The translations under genes were made by a program, and so were the position numbers. From positions 62,001 to 126,000 of the forward strand of contig NZ_FOXF01000001.1 in the NCBI RefSeq assembly GCF_900115655.1: DNA of 64,000 nt. The letters are read 5' to 3'. This DNA is from Ruminobacter amylophilus (lineage in GTDB: Bacteria; Pseudomonadota; Gammaproteobacteria; Enterobacterales; Succinivibrionaceae). Positions 1 to 10,282 of the stretch are shown piece after piece (the first letter of the stretch is position 1; the number at the start of each line of letters is the position of its first letter). A model generated the notes under the pieces. That model was not told where the DNA came from. It searched no databases and was given only the letters and a program-made list of their open reading frames with translations.

Positions 1-1356
1 CATGATAGCTGACAAAATTTACTGAGGAATTGATGGAACGAATATTCTTAGGATACAGATCCCTTGAGCCGAGAAGTCTTGTTGCAAAGTCCCCCATCTT
101 TCCCTGATCACCGCGCCAGAACGATCTTACGGTATCTCTGTACCTGTCGTTCTGTTCACTCCACTGAGAAGGGAACTGACCTACACGATAACCGAATCCG
201 CCGATATCCCATGGTTCACCGATAAGAATACACTTGTTGATTACCGGGTCGGCATGACAGGCTTTGAAGAAAGTACCGTGGGTTTCAAATGAATTGAATA
301 CATACGGAGTGGTTTCTCTGGCGACGGTAACCGCAAGGTCAAATCTGAAACCGTCGACCTGCATTTCAGTAAGCCAGTAACGCATAGAATCAAGAATTAT
401 GCGTAAACCGGGTTCACTTGATGCATTAAAGCTGTTGCCGCATCCGGTTACGTTGGTTGTGGCAAGATAATTTACGCTCTTGTCCTGATTCAGTTCATAC
501 ACGTAATAGTTACGGCAGTCAAAACCTCTGAAAGAAACATTAGGACCTCCGTGACCGCCTTCAGCAGTGTGATTGTATACAACATCCATAATCACTCCGA
601 TGCCTGCACGGTGGAGTTCTCTTACCATGGTCTTGAATTCGGTTACGGCATCATGAAGAGCATAGCTTGGTTCAGGAGCCATGAAGCTTATAGGGTTGTA
701 CCCCCAGTAGTTGGAAAGCCCCATGTCAACGAGACGAGACTCACTCATCTTTGCAAATACAGGCATAACCTGAACAGCTGTTATTCCCAGATCCTTGAGA
801 TACTTGATAACATTCGGATGACTAAGTCCCAGATATGTTCCACGGAATTCTTCAGGAATATCATCACGTAACTTGGTAAGCCTTTAACGTGAGTTTCGTA
901 AAGAATGGTACGGTCCTTGGTCAGGCCGGGCTTCTTTACTCCCTGCCAGTCAAACGCATTGTCGTCAACAACAACGGACTTGCTGATAAAGCGACCTGAA
1001 TCATTAAGATACAGATCGTAGTTCCAGTCAACAGGTCTGTTAAGCTTCTTTGCATACGGATCGATCAGAATTTTTGAGGCATCAAAAGACAAACCGTTCT
1101 TAGGATCATTAACACCGTCAACACTATAGGCGTATAACTGTCCCGGTCTGACGTTTTTTACAAAACCAAACCAGAGACCATCATGTTTTTCAGGAAGTTC
1201 ATAACGAACAATTTCCTGTTCATTATCGGTGTACAGAATAAGCGTAACCTTGGTTGCTTCTGGCGCCCATACACTAAAATTACAGCCCCCATCACGGACA
1301 AAGGCCCCTAATGGGGCCTCATTTCCGGACATGAGCACAAAATGCTCATTACTCAT
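1..1356 (-). pseudogene. glgX: Glycogen debranching enzyme GlgX, frameshifted and cut by the window edge
   Basis: GlgX removes alpha-1,6 branches from glycogen or phosphorylase limit dextrin. The N-terminal part (781-1356) has the CBM48-like start (APLGAFVRDGG, NFSVWAPEATKV) and reaches YETHVKGL. There the frame slips near 876-878: the expected continuation TKLRDDIPEEFRGTYLG is in another frame, which stays open to base 1. That downstream part carries GH13 motifs: GVIMDVVYNHTAE, DGFRFDL with the nucleophile Asp, and IGEPWD with the acid/base Glu. One base appears missing from a GGTTAAG-type context. The start lies 8 nt after the glgB stop, with GGAG inside the end of glgB, so the two genes are co-transcribed. 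Either a real loss-of-function mutation or an assembly error; the intact motifs on both sides favour a recent event. The 3' end lies outside the window. Confidence 0.9.
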
Positions 1357-1364
1357 AAGATAAA

Positions 1365-3551
1365 TTAATCTCCTATACGCTTAATAAAGACAGTAGCAAG
1401 TGGAGGGAGATTTAATACGATTGAGTGATACTGACCATGCCATGAAACATCAGATGCTTCAAATTCAAGGCCGCCGAGATCGTAATCACTACCCCAGTAG
1501 TACTTACTGTCTGTATTTAAGATAACCTTATATTTACCGGTAGTTGGAACACCCAGACGATACTGTTCATGAGTTGTAGGAGTGAAATTACTTACAACAA
1601 TAATAGGATTTTCACCGTTGGCATCTCTGCGCATTAAAGCGAAAATACTGTTCTGGTAATCGCTGTGATCCAGCCACATGAAACCACTCTTGTCATAATC
1701 AGCGTTATACAGAGCAGGTTCAGACTTATACATAGCGTTTAAGTCCTGGATAAGCTTCTTCTGGCCCTTATGCTTATCGAACTGGAGTAACCACCACTGC
1801 AGCTGGCTGTCATGGTTCCATTCTGCTGTCTGTGCAAATTCTGTACCCATGAAGTTAAGCTTCTTACCAGGGTGAGCATACATATAGCCCATATAAGCTC
1901 TTAAGTTGGCTGCCTGCTGCCATTCATCACCAGGCATCTTGTAGAGCATAGAAAGCTTACCGTGTACAACTTCATCATGAGAAATTGAAAGGATGAAGTT
2001 TTCATCATAAGCATAAATCATGGAGAAGGTCATTTCGCTGTGATGATACTTACGATAGATAGGATCCTTCTTCATGTATTCAATGGTATCGTGCATCCAG
2101 CCCATGTTCCACTTGAAGCCGAAACCGAGACCTCCGGTATAGGTAGGACGTGAAACACCAGCGAATGCGGTAGATTCTTCAGCGATGGTCATGCACTGAG
2201 GATAGTTCTTGTAAACTTCTTCGTTGAACCATCTTAACAGGCTGATTGCTTCATAGTTGTGGTTACCGCCGTCTACGTTAGGAACCCATTCGCCTGCCTT
2301 ACGTGAGTAGTCCCAGTAAAGCATTGAAGCTACTGCGTCAACGCGTAAACCATCTACATGGTAGTAATCAAGCCATACGAGAGCACTTGCTACAAGGAAC
2401 TGACGAACGGTGTCACGACCGAAGTCATAAATGTATGAGTTCCAGTCAGGATGCCAGCCGCGGCGAGGATCTTCGTATTCATATAACGGAGTACCGTCGA
2501 AACGTGCAAGACCGTGTGAATCTGAAGGGAAGTGAGCAGGAACCCAGTCAAGAATAACACCGATGCCGTTCTGGTGACACTGATCAACAAAGTACTTGAA
2601 ATCATCGGCAGTACCGAATCTGCTGGTTGGAGAGAACAGACCTACAGGCTGATAACCCCATGAACCTGAGAACGGATGTTCCATGATAGGAAGGAGTTCG
2701 ATGTGGGTATACCCCATTTCCTTAACATATGGAATCAGTTCATCAGCCATTTCACGATAGCTTAAGCTGTCACCGTTTTCGTGTCGCTTCCATGATGCAA
2801 AATGAAGTTCATAAATACTGATAGCCTGCTTGAGCTTGTCATTCTTCTGACTTTCAACCCATGCTGCGTCATTCCACTTGTAACGGGTCTGATCATAAAC
2901 AACAGATGCAAATGAAGGATACTGTTCAGCATAGAAACCAACAGGGTCAGCCTTGTGAGGCAGGCGATTACCGAACGGATCCTTGAGCTCATACTTGTAA
3001 CGTTCACCTTCACCGAGACCTGGAACGAACAGAACCCATTCACCCATTAAGCTTCTCTGCATAGGATGACGACGGCCATCCCAGAAGTTAAAGTCACCGA
3101 TTACGCTGACGTTACTTGCAGAAGGTGCATAAACAGCGAAACGAACACCCTTGATCTTTACGCCTTCAACTTCGATTTCAACCAGCTGTGCACCCATTGT
3201 ACGATACAGGTTCGCAGCTTCATTGCGCATGGTAGAAAGACCTGCGTAGGCTTCGTTACGGAACTGATACGGATCAATTACCTGAATCTTTGAATCCTGA
3301 TACTGAACATCAAACAAATAATTGAATTCCTTGTCTGCGTTAGGGAAGTTCAGCTCAAAAAGACCGTCTTCTTCCACTCTGGCCATAGTACCAAGTTTCT
3401 TCTTGCCATCGATTGACTTAACGTCTACGCTGATGGCACCTGGAAGCCAGGTGCGAAGAAAGAAGCCATTCTGACCTTCAGGATTCTTTTGTAAACCAAA
3501 AGTTTCAAAAGGTCTTGCCAAGCTGGCATTATTCAAATCATCAATAAGCAT
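1365..3551 (-). CDS. glgB: 1,4-alpha-glucan branching enzyme GlgB
   Basis: GlgB cuts an alpha-1,4 glucan and re-attaches the piece as an alpha-1,6 branch during glycogen synthesis in the cytoplasm. The 728-residue protein has an N-terminal beta-domain, a CBM48 module around residues 130-215 (VYAPSASNVSVIGDFNFW) and a GH13 barrel. Catalytic motifs are GVILDWVPAHF, GLRVDAVAS (nucleophile Asp405), TIAEES (acid/base Glu458) and SHDEVVHGK (Asp526). Length matches the family (about 730). The ATG is preceded by AAGGA six bases upstream. A terminator separates it from malQ upstream, and a palindromic operator-like site lies 250 bp upstream, so it probably has its own promoter and heads a glgB-glgX operon. 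Confidence 0.97.
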   Translation of the reverse strand: MLIDDLNNASLARPFETFGLQKNPEGQNGFFLRTWLPGAISVDVKSIDGKKKLGTMARVEEDGLFELNFPNADKEFNYLFDVQYQDSKIQVIDPYQFRNEAYAGLSTMRNEAANLYRTMGAQLVEIEVEGVKIKGVRFAVYAPSASNVSVIGDFNFWDGRRHPMQRSLMGEWVLFVPGLGEGERYKYELKDPFGNRLPHKADPVGFYAEQYPSFASVVYDQTRYKWNDAAWVESQKNDKLKQAISIYELHFASWKRHENGDSLSYREMADELIPYVKEMGYTHIELLPIMEHPFSGSWGYQPVGLFSPTSRFGTADDFKYFVDQCHQNGIGVILDWVPAHFPSDSHGLARFDGTPLYEYEDPRRGWHPDWNSYIYDFGRDTVRQFLVASALVWLDYYHVDGLRVDAVASMLYWDYSRKAGEWVPNVDGGNHNYEAISLLRWFNEEVYKNYPQCMTIAEESTAFAGVSRPTYTGGLGFGFKWNMGWMHDTIEYMKKDPIYRKYHHSEMTFSMIYAYDENFILSISHDEVVHGKLSMLYKMPGDEWQQAANLRAYMGYMYAHPGKKLNFMGTEFAQTAEWNHDSQLQWWLLQFDKHKGQKKLIQDLNAMYKSEPALYNADYDKSGFMWLDHSDYQNSIFALMRRDANGENPIIVVSNFTPTTHEQYRLGVPTTGKYKVILNTDSKYYWGSDYDLGGLEFEASDVSWHGQYHSIVLNLPPLATVFIKRIGD

Positions 3552-3800
3552 TAGTGTTCCTTAGTTTCTTAGCAATATTGCTTTATAGTTTTAAAATCAG
3601 ATATCAAAAACCCTGCATAATACCAGAGCGGTTTTCCAGTAAAAACCGAAAGACCTGCCGTCGTATTATAAAAATCAGTATTTATAGTATTAATAACCTT
3701 TTTCTGATTATTACATTTTTAAAAAAAATTATGTTGTAAATTATCTAATAATGTCGGATAGATCATTTAATTTACAATAATAATTTGAACATTTTTTAAT

Positions 3801-3813
3801 GAAAACGATTTTC
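3801..3813. promoter_or_regulatory. Operator-like palindrome upstream of glgB
   Basis: The 13-mer GAAAACGATTTTC has perfect 5-bp arms (GAAAA/TTTTC) around a 3-base centre. The same 13-mer, on the other strand, occurs at 6737-6749 in the gap upstream of malQ. The form resembles LacI/GalR-type operators, which often contain an AAACGTTT-like core, but the 3-base centre is not the classical even-spaced one. It lies in the 377-bp gap between malQ and glgB; the rest of that gap is AT-rich and shows no gene. A role in sugar-responsive control is inference. Confidence 0.4.
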
Positions 3814-3870
3814 AGTTAATCGCATTTAATGCAACATATCCGGACTCGATTAAAAATACGATTTTTACAT

Positions 3871-3902
3871 AAAAAAAACGGGAATGCTTTTACACTCCCG
3901 TT
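3871..3902 (-). terminator. Rho-independent terminator after malQ
   Basis: On the minus strand a stem ACGGGAGTG/CATTCCCGT (one G-T wobble) with a 6-nt loop is followed by eight Ts. It starts 27 bp after the malQ stop codon and ends that transcript before glgB. Confidence 0.9.
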
Positions 3903-3928
3903 TATTTTCATTCAGACTTCAGACAGAA

Positions 3929-6127
3929 TTACATTCTGTTGCTTGCCTTGAGTCTTGCTTCAGTCATCTTCTTCAGGAGAGACTTGATTTCACGGTTGTT
4001 GAACACGTCGCTGATGTTCTTGGAAATCTTACGTCTCCAGTTTGGATATTCGTTAGAAGTACCAGGAACGTTTACAGGCTTGTCCATGCCTAACCAGTCT
4101 TCAATCTGAGTACTGAACAGTGCGCAGTTGCCGAGACACATGTGAACCTGCATGCCGTCACGTAATTCCTTAGTCATCGGGCAGTTGTGAGCATCTCTTG
4201 AAACCTTGTCAGAGATAACACCATGCCAGTGCAGACTGTCAAGAATACGCTGCTGGTCTTCAGTACGTGCATTACCGATAGCCTGAACAGCGGCATCGTC
4301 ATAAAGACCGAGCTGCTTGCCGAGAGTAAGGTCACTGTGACTCCACCAGCCTTCAATGGTTGGCATATCATGGGTAGACAGAGCACTCATAGCCTGTTCA
4401 ACGTAATCCTTTGGAGAAATGAAGCCGCCGTCGGTTTCACTCTTTTCCCAGAAGAAGATCTTGTATGAGTGAATACCTGCATCACGGAGAATAGCCTTCA
4501 TTTCGTATGGTACGGTACCTAAGTCTTCACCGATGATGAGACACTTGTTACGCTGAGATTCAAGAGCAAGAATACCAACGAGATCATGTACGCGATAGTA
4601 CACGTAAACACCCTGCTTGGCTGATGCTGCAGGCGGTACCCACCAGAGGCGGAGTAATGACATGGCATGGTCAATACGTAATGAACCGCAGTGCTGCATG
4701 TTTGATCTGAACAGATCAATGATTGGCTGGTAGCGGTTTTCAACCAGCTTCTTAGGATCCATTGGAGGTAAACCCCAGTTCTGTCCTAAAGGTCCTAAAG
4801 GATCAGGTGGAGCACCAACAGAAGCCTTCACGCAGTAAAGATTACCGTTAGCCCAGATTTCTTCTGAACCTTCAGAAACACCTACAGCGAGGTCACGATA
4901 GATACCTACTGCCATGTTGCTGTCCTTTGCAGCCTGATGAGCAGCTTCGAGCTGTTCGTCAGCAAGGAACTGGAGGTAAATGTAGAATTCCAGGTCTACG
5001 TCATGTAAGTTTGCCCATTCCTGAGCGATTGGATCACTGTATCTTCTGAATCCGTCTCTCCATACCGGCCATCCCCAAGCGTTCTCGCCGTTAGAGTAGA
5101 AGTGAGCCATGATTGCATCGTAGAGAGCCATTGCTCTTAATGATTCACCGCCATTTTCCTTGAACTTGGCATAAGCCTTACCTCTGATGGTACGGTTGTC
5201 GAACAGAGCCTTCTGTTCTTCAAAGAGCTTACGCAGAACTTCAAGCTTAAGCTTCATAACTTCAGTATAGTTAACGTAGTCTACCTTACGTAATTCACTG
5301 AGCTTCTTCTGGAATTCTGAAGAATGAACAAGCTTCTGAGCAGATTCGTTGTTCTTGAATTCGAAGGTATTTTCAGGATTGATGTAGATTACGTTGAGCC
5401 ATCTGCGTGATGAAGGGCTGTATGGGCTTGCTGATTCCGGATTTGACGGATAAGCAGCATGAATTGGGTTAACACCTACGAAACCAGCACCGTTTTCAGC
5501 AAGATTGATAATGAGATCCTTGAGGTCACCGAAGTCACCGATACCCCAGTTCTTTTCAGATCTTAATGCGTATAACTGTACACTTGGACCCCATACCTTG
5601 TTACCGGCAAGAATTTCTTCAGGCTTGTAGCATGAACGAGGGCAAATAATAAGACGCATTGGTTCAAATGTTCTTTCGCAGGTCTTGAAAGTTACATCAT
5701 GATAACCTAATGGTAAAGCAACGATTAAGTTAGTCTTATATTCAACGTACTCAACACCGTTAACAGTGCGAGAATAAGCACGGGTACCCTTATCAATGTA
5801 GAATTTACCCTGACACTTAACGCCATCTTCCTGAACAACAAGATACTCAATCTCATTGTTTGATTCATTATCTGTAAGTCTTACAGTGATTTCAATTGCT
5901 TTGTTTTCAGTAGTAACGAATACAGGTTCAGTACCGCTTACGAATAAAGCATCCTGTTCTGCATTGTACTGTTCAGCAAGAGCTTCCTGGTCATCAACAT
6001 TGTAACCGAGAGCCTTGAGACACTGAAGTTTGCACTCATCAGAGATAATTACTTTCTGACCGCTTGCGTCAATGTATTCACTGGCGATACCGCGAGCATA
6101 AGCAATTTGTTCAATTAGATTAGCCAT
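3929..6127 (-). CDS. malQ: 4-alpha-glucanotransferase MalQ (amylomaltase)
   Basis: MalQ (GH77) transfers maltosyl and longer glucan units between maltodextrins and releases glucose; it acts in cytoplasmic maltodextrin use. Visible GH77 signatures are VQLYALRSEKNWGIGDFGDL, ASPYSPSSRRWLNVIYI, LRIDHAMSLLR with the nucleophile Asp near residue 486, IIGEDLGTVP with the acid/base Glu near 534, and STHDMPTIEGWW. The chosen ATG (MANLIEQIAYARGI, 732 residues) has GGGA seven bases upstream; an in-frame ATG 30 bases earlier has no ribosome site. It is followed by a terminator and precedes glgB-glgX on the same strand, forming a glucan block. Confidence 0.95.
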   Translation of the reverse strand: MANLIEQIAYARGIASEYIDASGQKVIISDECKLQCLKALGYNVDDQEALAEQYNAEQDALFVSGTEPVFVTTENKAIEITVRLTDNESNNEIEYLVVQEDGVKCQGKFYIDKGTRAYSRTVNGVEYVEYKTNLIVALPLGYHDVTFKTCERTFEPMRLIICPRSCYKPEEILAGNKVWGPSVQLYALRSEKNWGIGDFGDLKDLIINLAENGAGFVGVNPIHAAYPSNPESASPYSPSSRRWLNVIYINPENTFEFKNNESAQKLVHSSEFQKKLSELRKVDYVNYTEVMKLKLEVLRKLFEEQKALFDNRTIRGKAYAKFKENGGESLRAMALYDAIMAHFYSNGENAWGWPVWRDGFRRYSDPIAQEWANLHDVDLEFYIYLQFLADEQLEAAHQAAKDSNMAVGIYRDLAVGVSEGSEEIWANGNLYCVKASVGAPPDPLGPLGQNWGLPPMDPKKLVENRYQPIIDLFRSNMQHCGSLRIDHAMSLLRLWWVPPAASAKQGVYVYYRVHDLVGILALESQRNKCLIIGEDLGTVPYEMKAILRDAGIHSYKIFFWEKSETDGGFISPKDYVEQAMSALSTHDMPTIEGWWSHSDLTLGKQLGLYDDAAVQAIGNARTEDQQRILDSLHWHGVISDKVSRDAHNCPMTKELRDGMQVHMCLGNCALFSTQIEDWLGMDKPVNVPGTSNEYPNWRRKISKNISDVFNNREIKSLLKKMTEARLKASNRM

Positions 6128-7343
6128 ATAATATTCCCAACTAAAATAGGTTATCATTTGTTAATGGGTAATATTTTATCAGAAAAGAGAAAAATTGTTA
6201 GTTAAATTTTAATATTTACTTTCATTTTTTAGCAAAAATTCATAAATAAATACAATATAATTATTACTGATATATATACTATACTATGTAATTTGAAATT
6301 TTTATTTTTTAAGAAACCGTTACCAGATAAAGTTAATTAATATTTATTTAGATACAAAACATCTTTTTGAATAAGAATTTAATACAATAAAAATATGAAA
6401 ATCCTTCAAAATCACAAAGTTACGAATTTTCAAAAATTCTGAATTTTTCCTAAATTATTTTTCAAACTTTTTGAATACAGTCACGTTTTTAACATTTTTG
6501 ATGAAAATTCAACCAAAAACCTCCGGTTTAATCCGGTAAAAATTTGCAGGTAAGACATCGGAAATGAATAAATTTTATCAATTTCAGTAAAAACCAAAGG
6601 ATAAAAACAATCAATATAAAATATAGTCTTTTATATTATAATATCTGACATTTCAGATGATTATCTTGTATTTCTTTACAACATCACACTACATAGGTAT
6701 ATAAAGAAATTAAAATCAGGCTGAGTCCTAAATTATGAAAATCGTTTTCCTGTCTCGTTTCCGGTAAACAGATCTTATTTTTCGTTTGTGAAAAAGAGGT
6801 TCAACCGGTTATGTCATCCAACAATAACAAACATTTTTCGTTAGAATGTTTTTATTTATAATAATTGTATTTTCATTAATTATTGACGTACCTGCCAGTC
6901 AATCAGTGTCAGAAAGTTCAGACATCATTATTGAATAATAAATTCCGCACCTCTCTTCATTATTCTTTAGTAAAACAAAAACTTCCTCATTTTAATTATG
7001 TTCTCGTCTCCAAAATGAGAATCCAGTTAGAACGAAACAATCTTCCTGTCAGGAATATGACGCCTGGGTTATGACTGCCTCACAGACATGACAGAAAAGG
7101 ATGAATCCGTACATTAATATAGGAATCAGATTCCCGGAAGATTAAAACAGCAAAAACAATTCTCAGCCGTGCAAGTATTCTGAAAATTGATAATATTTTT
7201 TATTTTCCGGTATGAGCAGAATCATTTGATCAATTTTTAACCATCAAACTCTTCAACTATTTGTACAAAAACGTACGATAATTTAAATATCCAACCTTTA
7301 TTATTAGACAATACTCACATACATCGCAAAAGTTTGAAAAATG
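6128..7343. other. AT-rich intergenic gap, no gene recognised
   Basis: About 1.2 kb of very AT-rich DNA separates divergent malQ and gapA. Short open frames here look random and match nothing I know. It holds the second copy of the 13-bp palindrome (6737-6749) and short CCGG-containing repeats near 6523-6540. No structured RNA gene was convincing. Confidence 0.5.
6737..6749. promoter_or_regulatory. Operator-like palindrome in the malQ-gapA gap
   Basis: GAAAATCGTTTTC is the exact reverse complement of the site upstream of glgB at 3801-3813. It lies 610 bp upstream of the malQ start and 737 bp before gapA. Its distance from both genes makes its target uncertain. Confidence 0.35.
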
Positions 7344-7372
7344 TTGTCTAAAATTAAGAATTAATCTATAAT
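7344..7372 (+). promoter_or_regulatory. Sigma-70 promoter of gapA
   Basis: A -35 TTGTCT (7344-7349), a 17-bp spacer and a perfect -10 TATAAT (7367-7372) predict a start near 7379 and a leader of about 105 nt before gapA. The strong promoter suits a highly expressed glycolytic gene. Confidence 0.8.
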
Positions 7373-7473
7373 ACTGACAACTTAAGCGGTAAGCTTTTTT
7401 TCAGTCTTTGATAATGTTTACGTGCTTCTTAACGTATGACGTTATCAGGATTATTTCATTAAACACATTTTAG

Positions 7474-8499
<1,026 letters not shown>

Positions 8500-8534
8500 T
8501 TTGAACTTTTAGTTAGTAACTAAAATTCATTATG

Positions 8535-8565
8535 AAAAGGGAGTTTTTTAAACTCCCTTTTTTTG
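8535..8565 (+). terminator. Rho-independent terminator of gapA
   Basis: AAAGGGAGTTT pairs with AAACTCCCTTT over a short T loop and is followed by a run of Ts, 36 bp after the gapA stop. Confidence 0.92.
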
Positions 8566-9037
8566 TCCCGATTATTCTTATCCCTCCCCTGCTGTTCAAA
8601 CTGAAACAGGATAAATGGTACCAGCCCTGCCTGCTTTCACCACATTCTGTAACCTCGTAATGAATCATGCCGAACACCTTAAGCTCCACAACTGAGCAAT
8701 GTACTGTCATGCATATATTAGAAAAGGTTATGGTCATGGCTGACCAGCACTACGTGTATTTAAATAAGTCTTTTATATAACTGTTATGAAACGACCTTTG
8801 TCAAGCAGAAATTTAGGCAAGACATTTTCCTCAGTGTAAGCACGGCATTGGCCACTCTGTTATACGTGGATTGGATACCTCAGGTCAATGGTTCGCCGCG
8901 AATTCTATTTGTCTGTCGTCGAGGATCACTGTTCATAGTGCCATCATAGTTACATCGTAGATAATTCAAACCTTCTTGATGAAAAACGTCTTATCTAAAT
9001 CACTGTCAGTTTCAGATGTTTAAGTAATCACATCCGG
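8566..9037. other. Intergenic stretch downstream of gapA, no gene recognised
   Basis: About 470 bp between the gapA terminator and the IS110 remnant. Short open frames exist on both strands but none resembles a known protein or has a convincing ribosome site. Part of it may be the eroded 3' end of the IS110 element; I could not fix an element boundary. Confidence 0.4.
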
Positions 9038-9855
9038 CTATAAATTTACTCTAATTAAACAGTTATCAGGCATTAGCTCTCTAACTTCGTTATTACTATA
9101 TTCATAGTTGGAAGTCATCATACCCCAGATGAAGCAGCAGAACTCCCTTGCTACGGCAGTAACGGCAATGTTCGGATTCTTCCCCTTATTTACCATTCTG
9201 TAATATTTTCTCTGGCACCTGGCTGAAGCTTTATCTGCATAGTTGATTACTTCCGATGGTGCATTCTTCTGGCGTTTTTTCAGTTCAACAGATTTCTGCC
9301 CAACAAGTCCTCTTCTGAAAGAATTGCAGCACTCGACGGCAAGCCTTCGCAGATGGGTATTTCCGGATTTTGTAATTCTGGTTCTGCAGACCTTATCTCC
9401 ACTTGACTGTTCTCCAGGAACCAGACCAATATAACCTGCAAATTGTTCGGCAGTTCGGAAGCGTTTAAAATCTCCAACCTCGGATATGAATGACATTGCA
9501 GTATTGGTTTTGATGCCTTTGATGCATACCAGCTTATTTACTTTTTCAGCTTCTTTCCGCCTTTCTGTACGGCCATGGTGCTTGGAGCTATAATCTTACA
9601 GTTGATGCCTGATCTGGTTAATTCTCTGTAAGGAACATAACCGAGACATCCAGCTTCGTAACCACAGACAATATCAATGTCCTTTCTCTGTGATTTCAGA
9701 TTACAGATATACTTCGCGGTATTTTTAATCAGGTCATCCTTAAACTGCACCTGACCGAATATTTTATCTTCAGACATGCCATAACCTGGTTCAAAAGAGC
9801 ACAAAGTAAAGTTAGAAGAGTGGACATCCATTCCAATATATATTATCTTATTCAT
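9038..9855 (-). pseudogene. IS110-family transposase remnant with internal deletion
   Basis: The N-terminal part (9538-9855) starts MNKIIYIGMDVHSSNFTLC and contains CGYEAGCLGY, the Asp and Glu positions of the DEDD RuvC-like domain of IS110 transposases. The C-terminal part (9038 to about 9540) has the Transposase_20 signature: VGDFKRF, EQFAGYIGLVPGEQSSGDK and RITKSGNTHLRRLAVECC. The two are in different frames: N-terminal reading stops at GGKKLKK, while the other frame reads EAEKVNKLVCIKGIKTNTAMSF. Together they give about 270 residues, against 330-400 for intact family members, so the linker between the domains is deleted and a frameshift added. The ATG at 9855 has AAGG upstream. It cannot be active by itself. 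Confidence 0.85.
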
Positions 9856-9862
9856 AACGACC

Positions 9863-9906
9863 TTCATTCAATGTATGTAGTAAATTCATTCAATGTATGC
9901 GGTAAA
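9863..9906. repeat. Tandem 22-bp repeat upstream of the IS110 transposase
   Basis: Two head-to-tail copies of a 22-mer (9863-9884 and 9885-9906), beginning TTCATTCAATGTATG and ending GTAAA, differ at two positions. A shorter echo (CGGTAAATCC) recurs at 9941-9950. The repeat sits just 5' of the transposase start, in the noncoding end of the element where IS110-group elements encode their bridge RNA. Confidence 0.7.
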
Positions 9907-10174
9907 TCCGTTTCTGTTTTTTCAACATCTACAGTTTACACGGTAAATCCACGATTTGCATTCATTCGTGGAGGTCGTTTCATATTGTCTATTGATTTGA
10001 TGAGAGGTTCACTGTATTGAAATATCAGGCTGCGCACAACAGATAGTGACAGCTCCATTATGGTTTTAACCGTTTATCATCCAGCCTGAAGAATGTTGAT
10101 TTACCTGAAAATCATATATGCCGTATATTGTATATGCTTTATGCTAAGTCTGAGTTTATTATTCATGGAAACAA
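9907..10174. other. Noncoding upstream end of the IS110 remnant
   Basis: About 270 bp without a gene between the 22-bp repeats and the stem-loop that follows the VWA gene. In IS110-group elements the noncoding region before the transposase carries a structured bridge RNA. A degraded bridge RNA here is possible, but I cannot demonstrate its fold or the element end. Confidence 0.35.
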
Positions 10175-10265
10175 AAAAGCGTTCACCTGCATTCTCGCTG
10201 ACTCATTATTGTTTCAACATTACAACAATGGAATACTTGGGTAAGATATACAGGTGAACACTTTT
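10175..10265 (-). terminator. Long stem-loop after the VWA gene, probable terminator
   Basis: AAAAG-C-GTTCACCTG (10175-10189) is inverted at 10251-10265 with one mismatch, giving a 15-bp stem around a 61-nt loop. The loop itself contains a weaker CATTGTT/AACAAT pairing. On the minus strand the stem ends in CTTTTTTG, 18 bp after the VWA gene stop. Termination is likely; the long loop is unusual. Confidence 0.55.
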
Positions 10266-10282
10266 AAGGATAGCTGATACTA

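Noticed and set aside
551-871. Plus-strand open frame of 106 codons
   Set aside because: It lies opposite glgX in a region whose minus-strand frame encodes GH13 motifs; no homology or ribosome site.
6883-7074. Plus-strand frame of 63 codons in the malQ-gapA gap
   Set aside because: Random-looking composition, no ribosome site, and located in AT-rich noncoding DNA.
8513-8737. Minus-strand frame of 74 codons after gapA
   Set aside because: It overlaps the gapA terminator and has no ribosome site or recognisable sequence.
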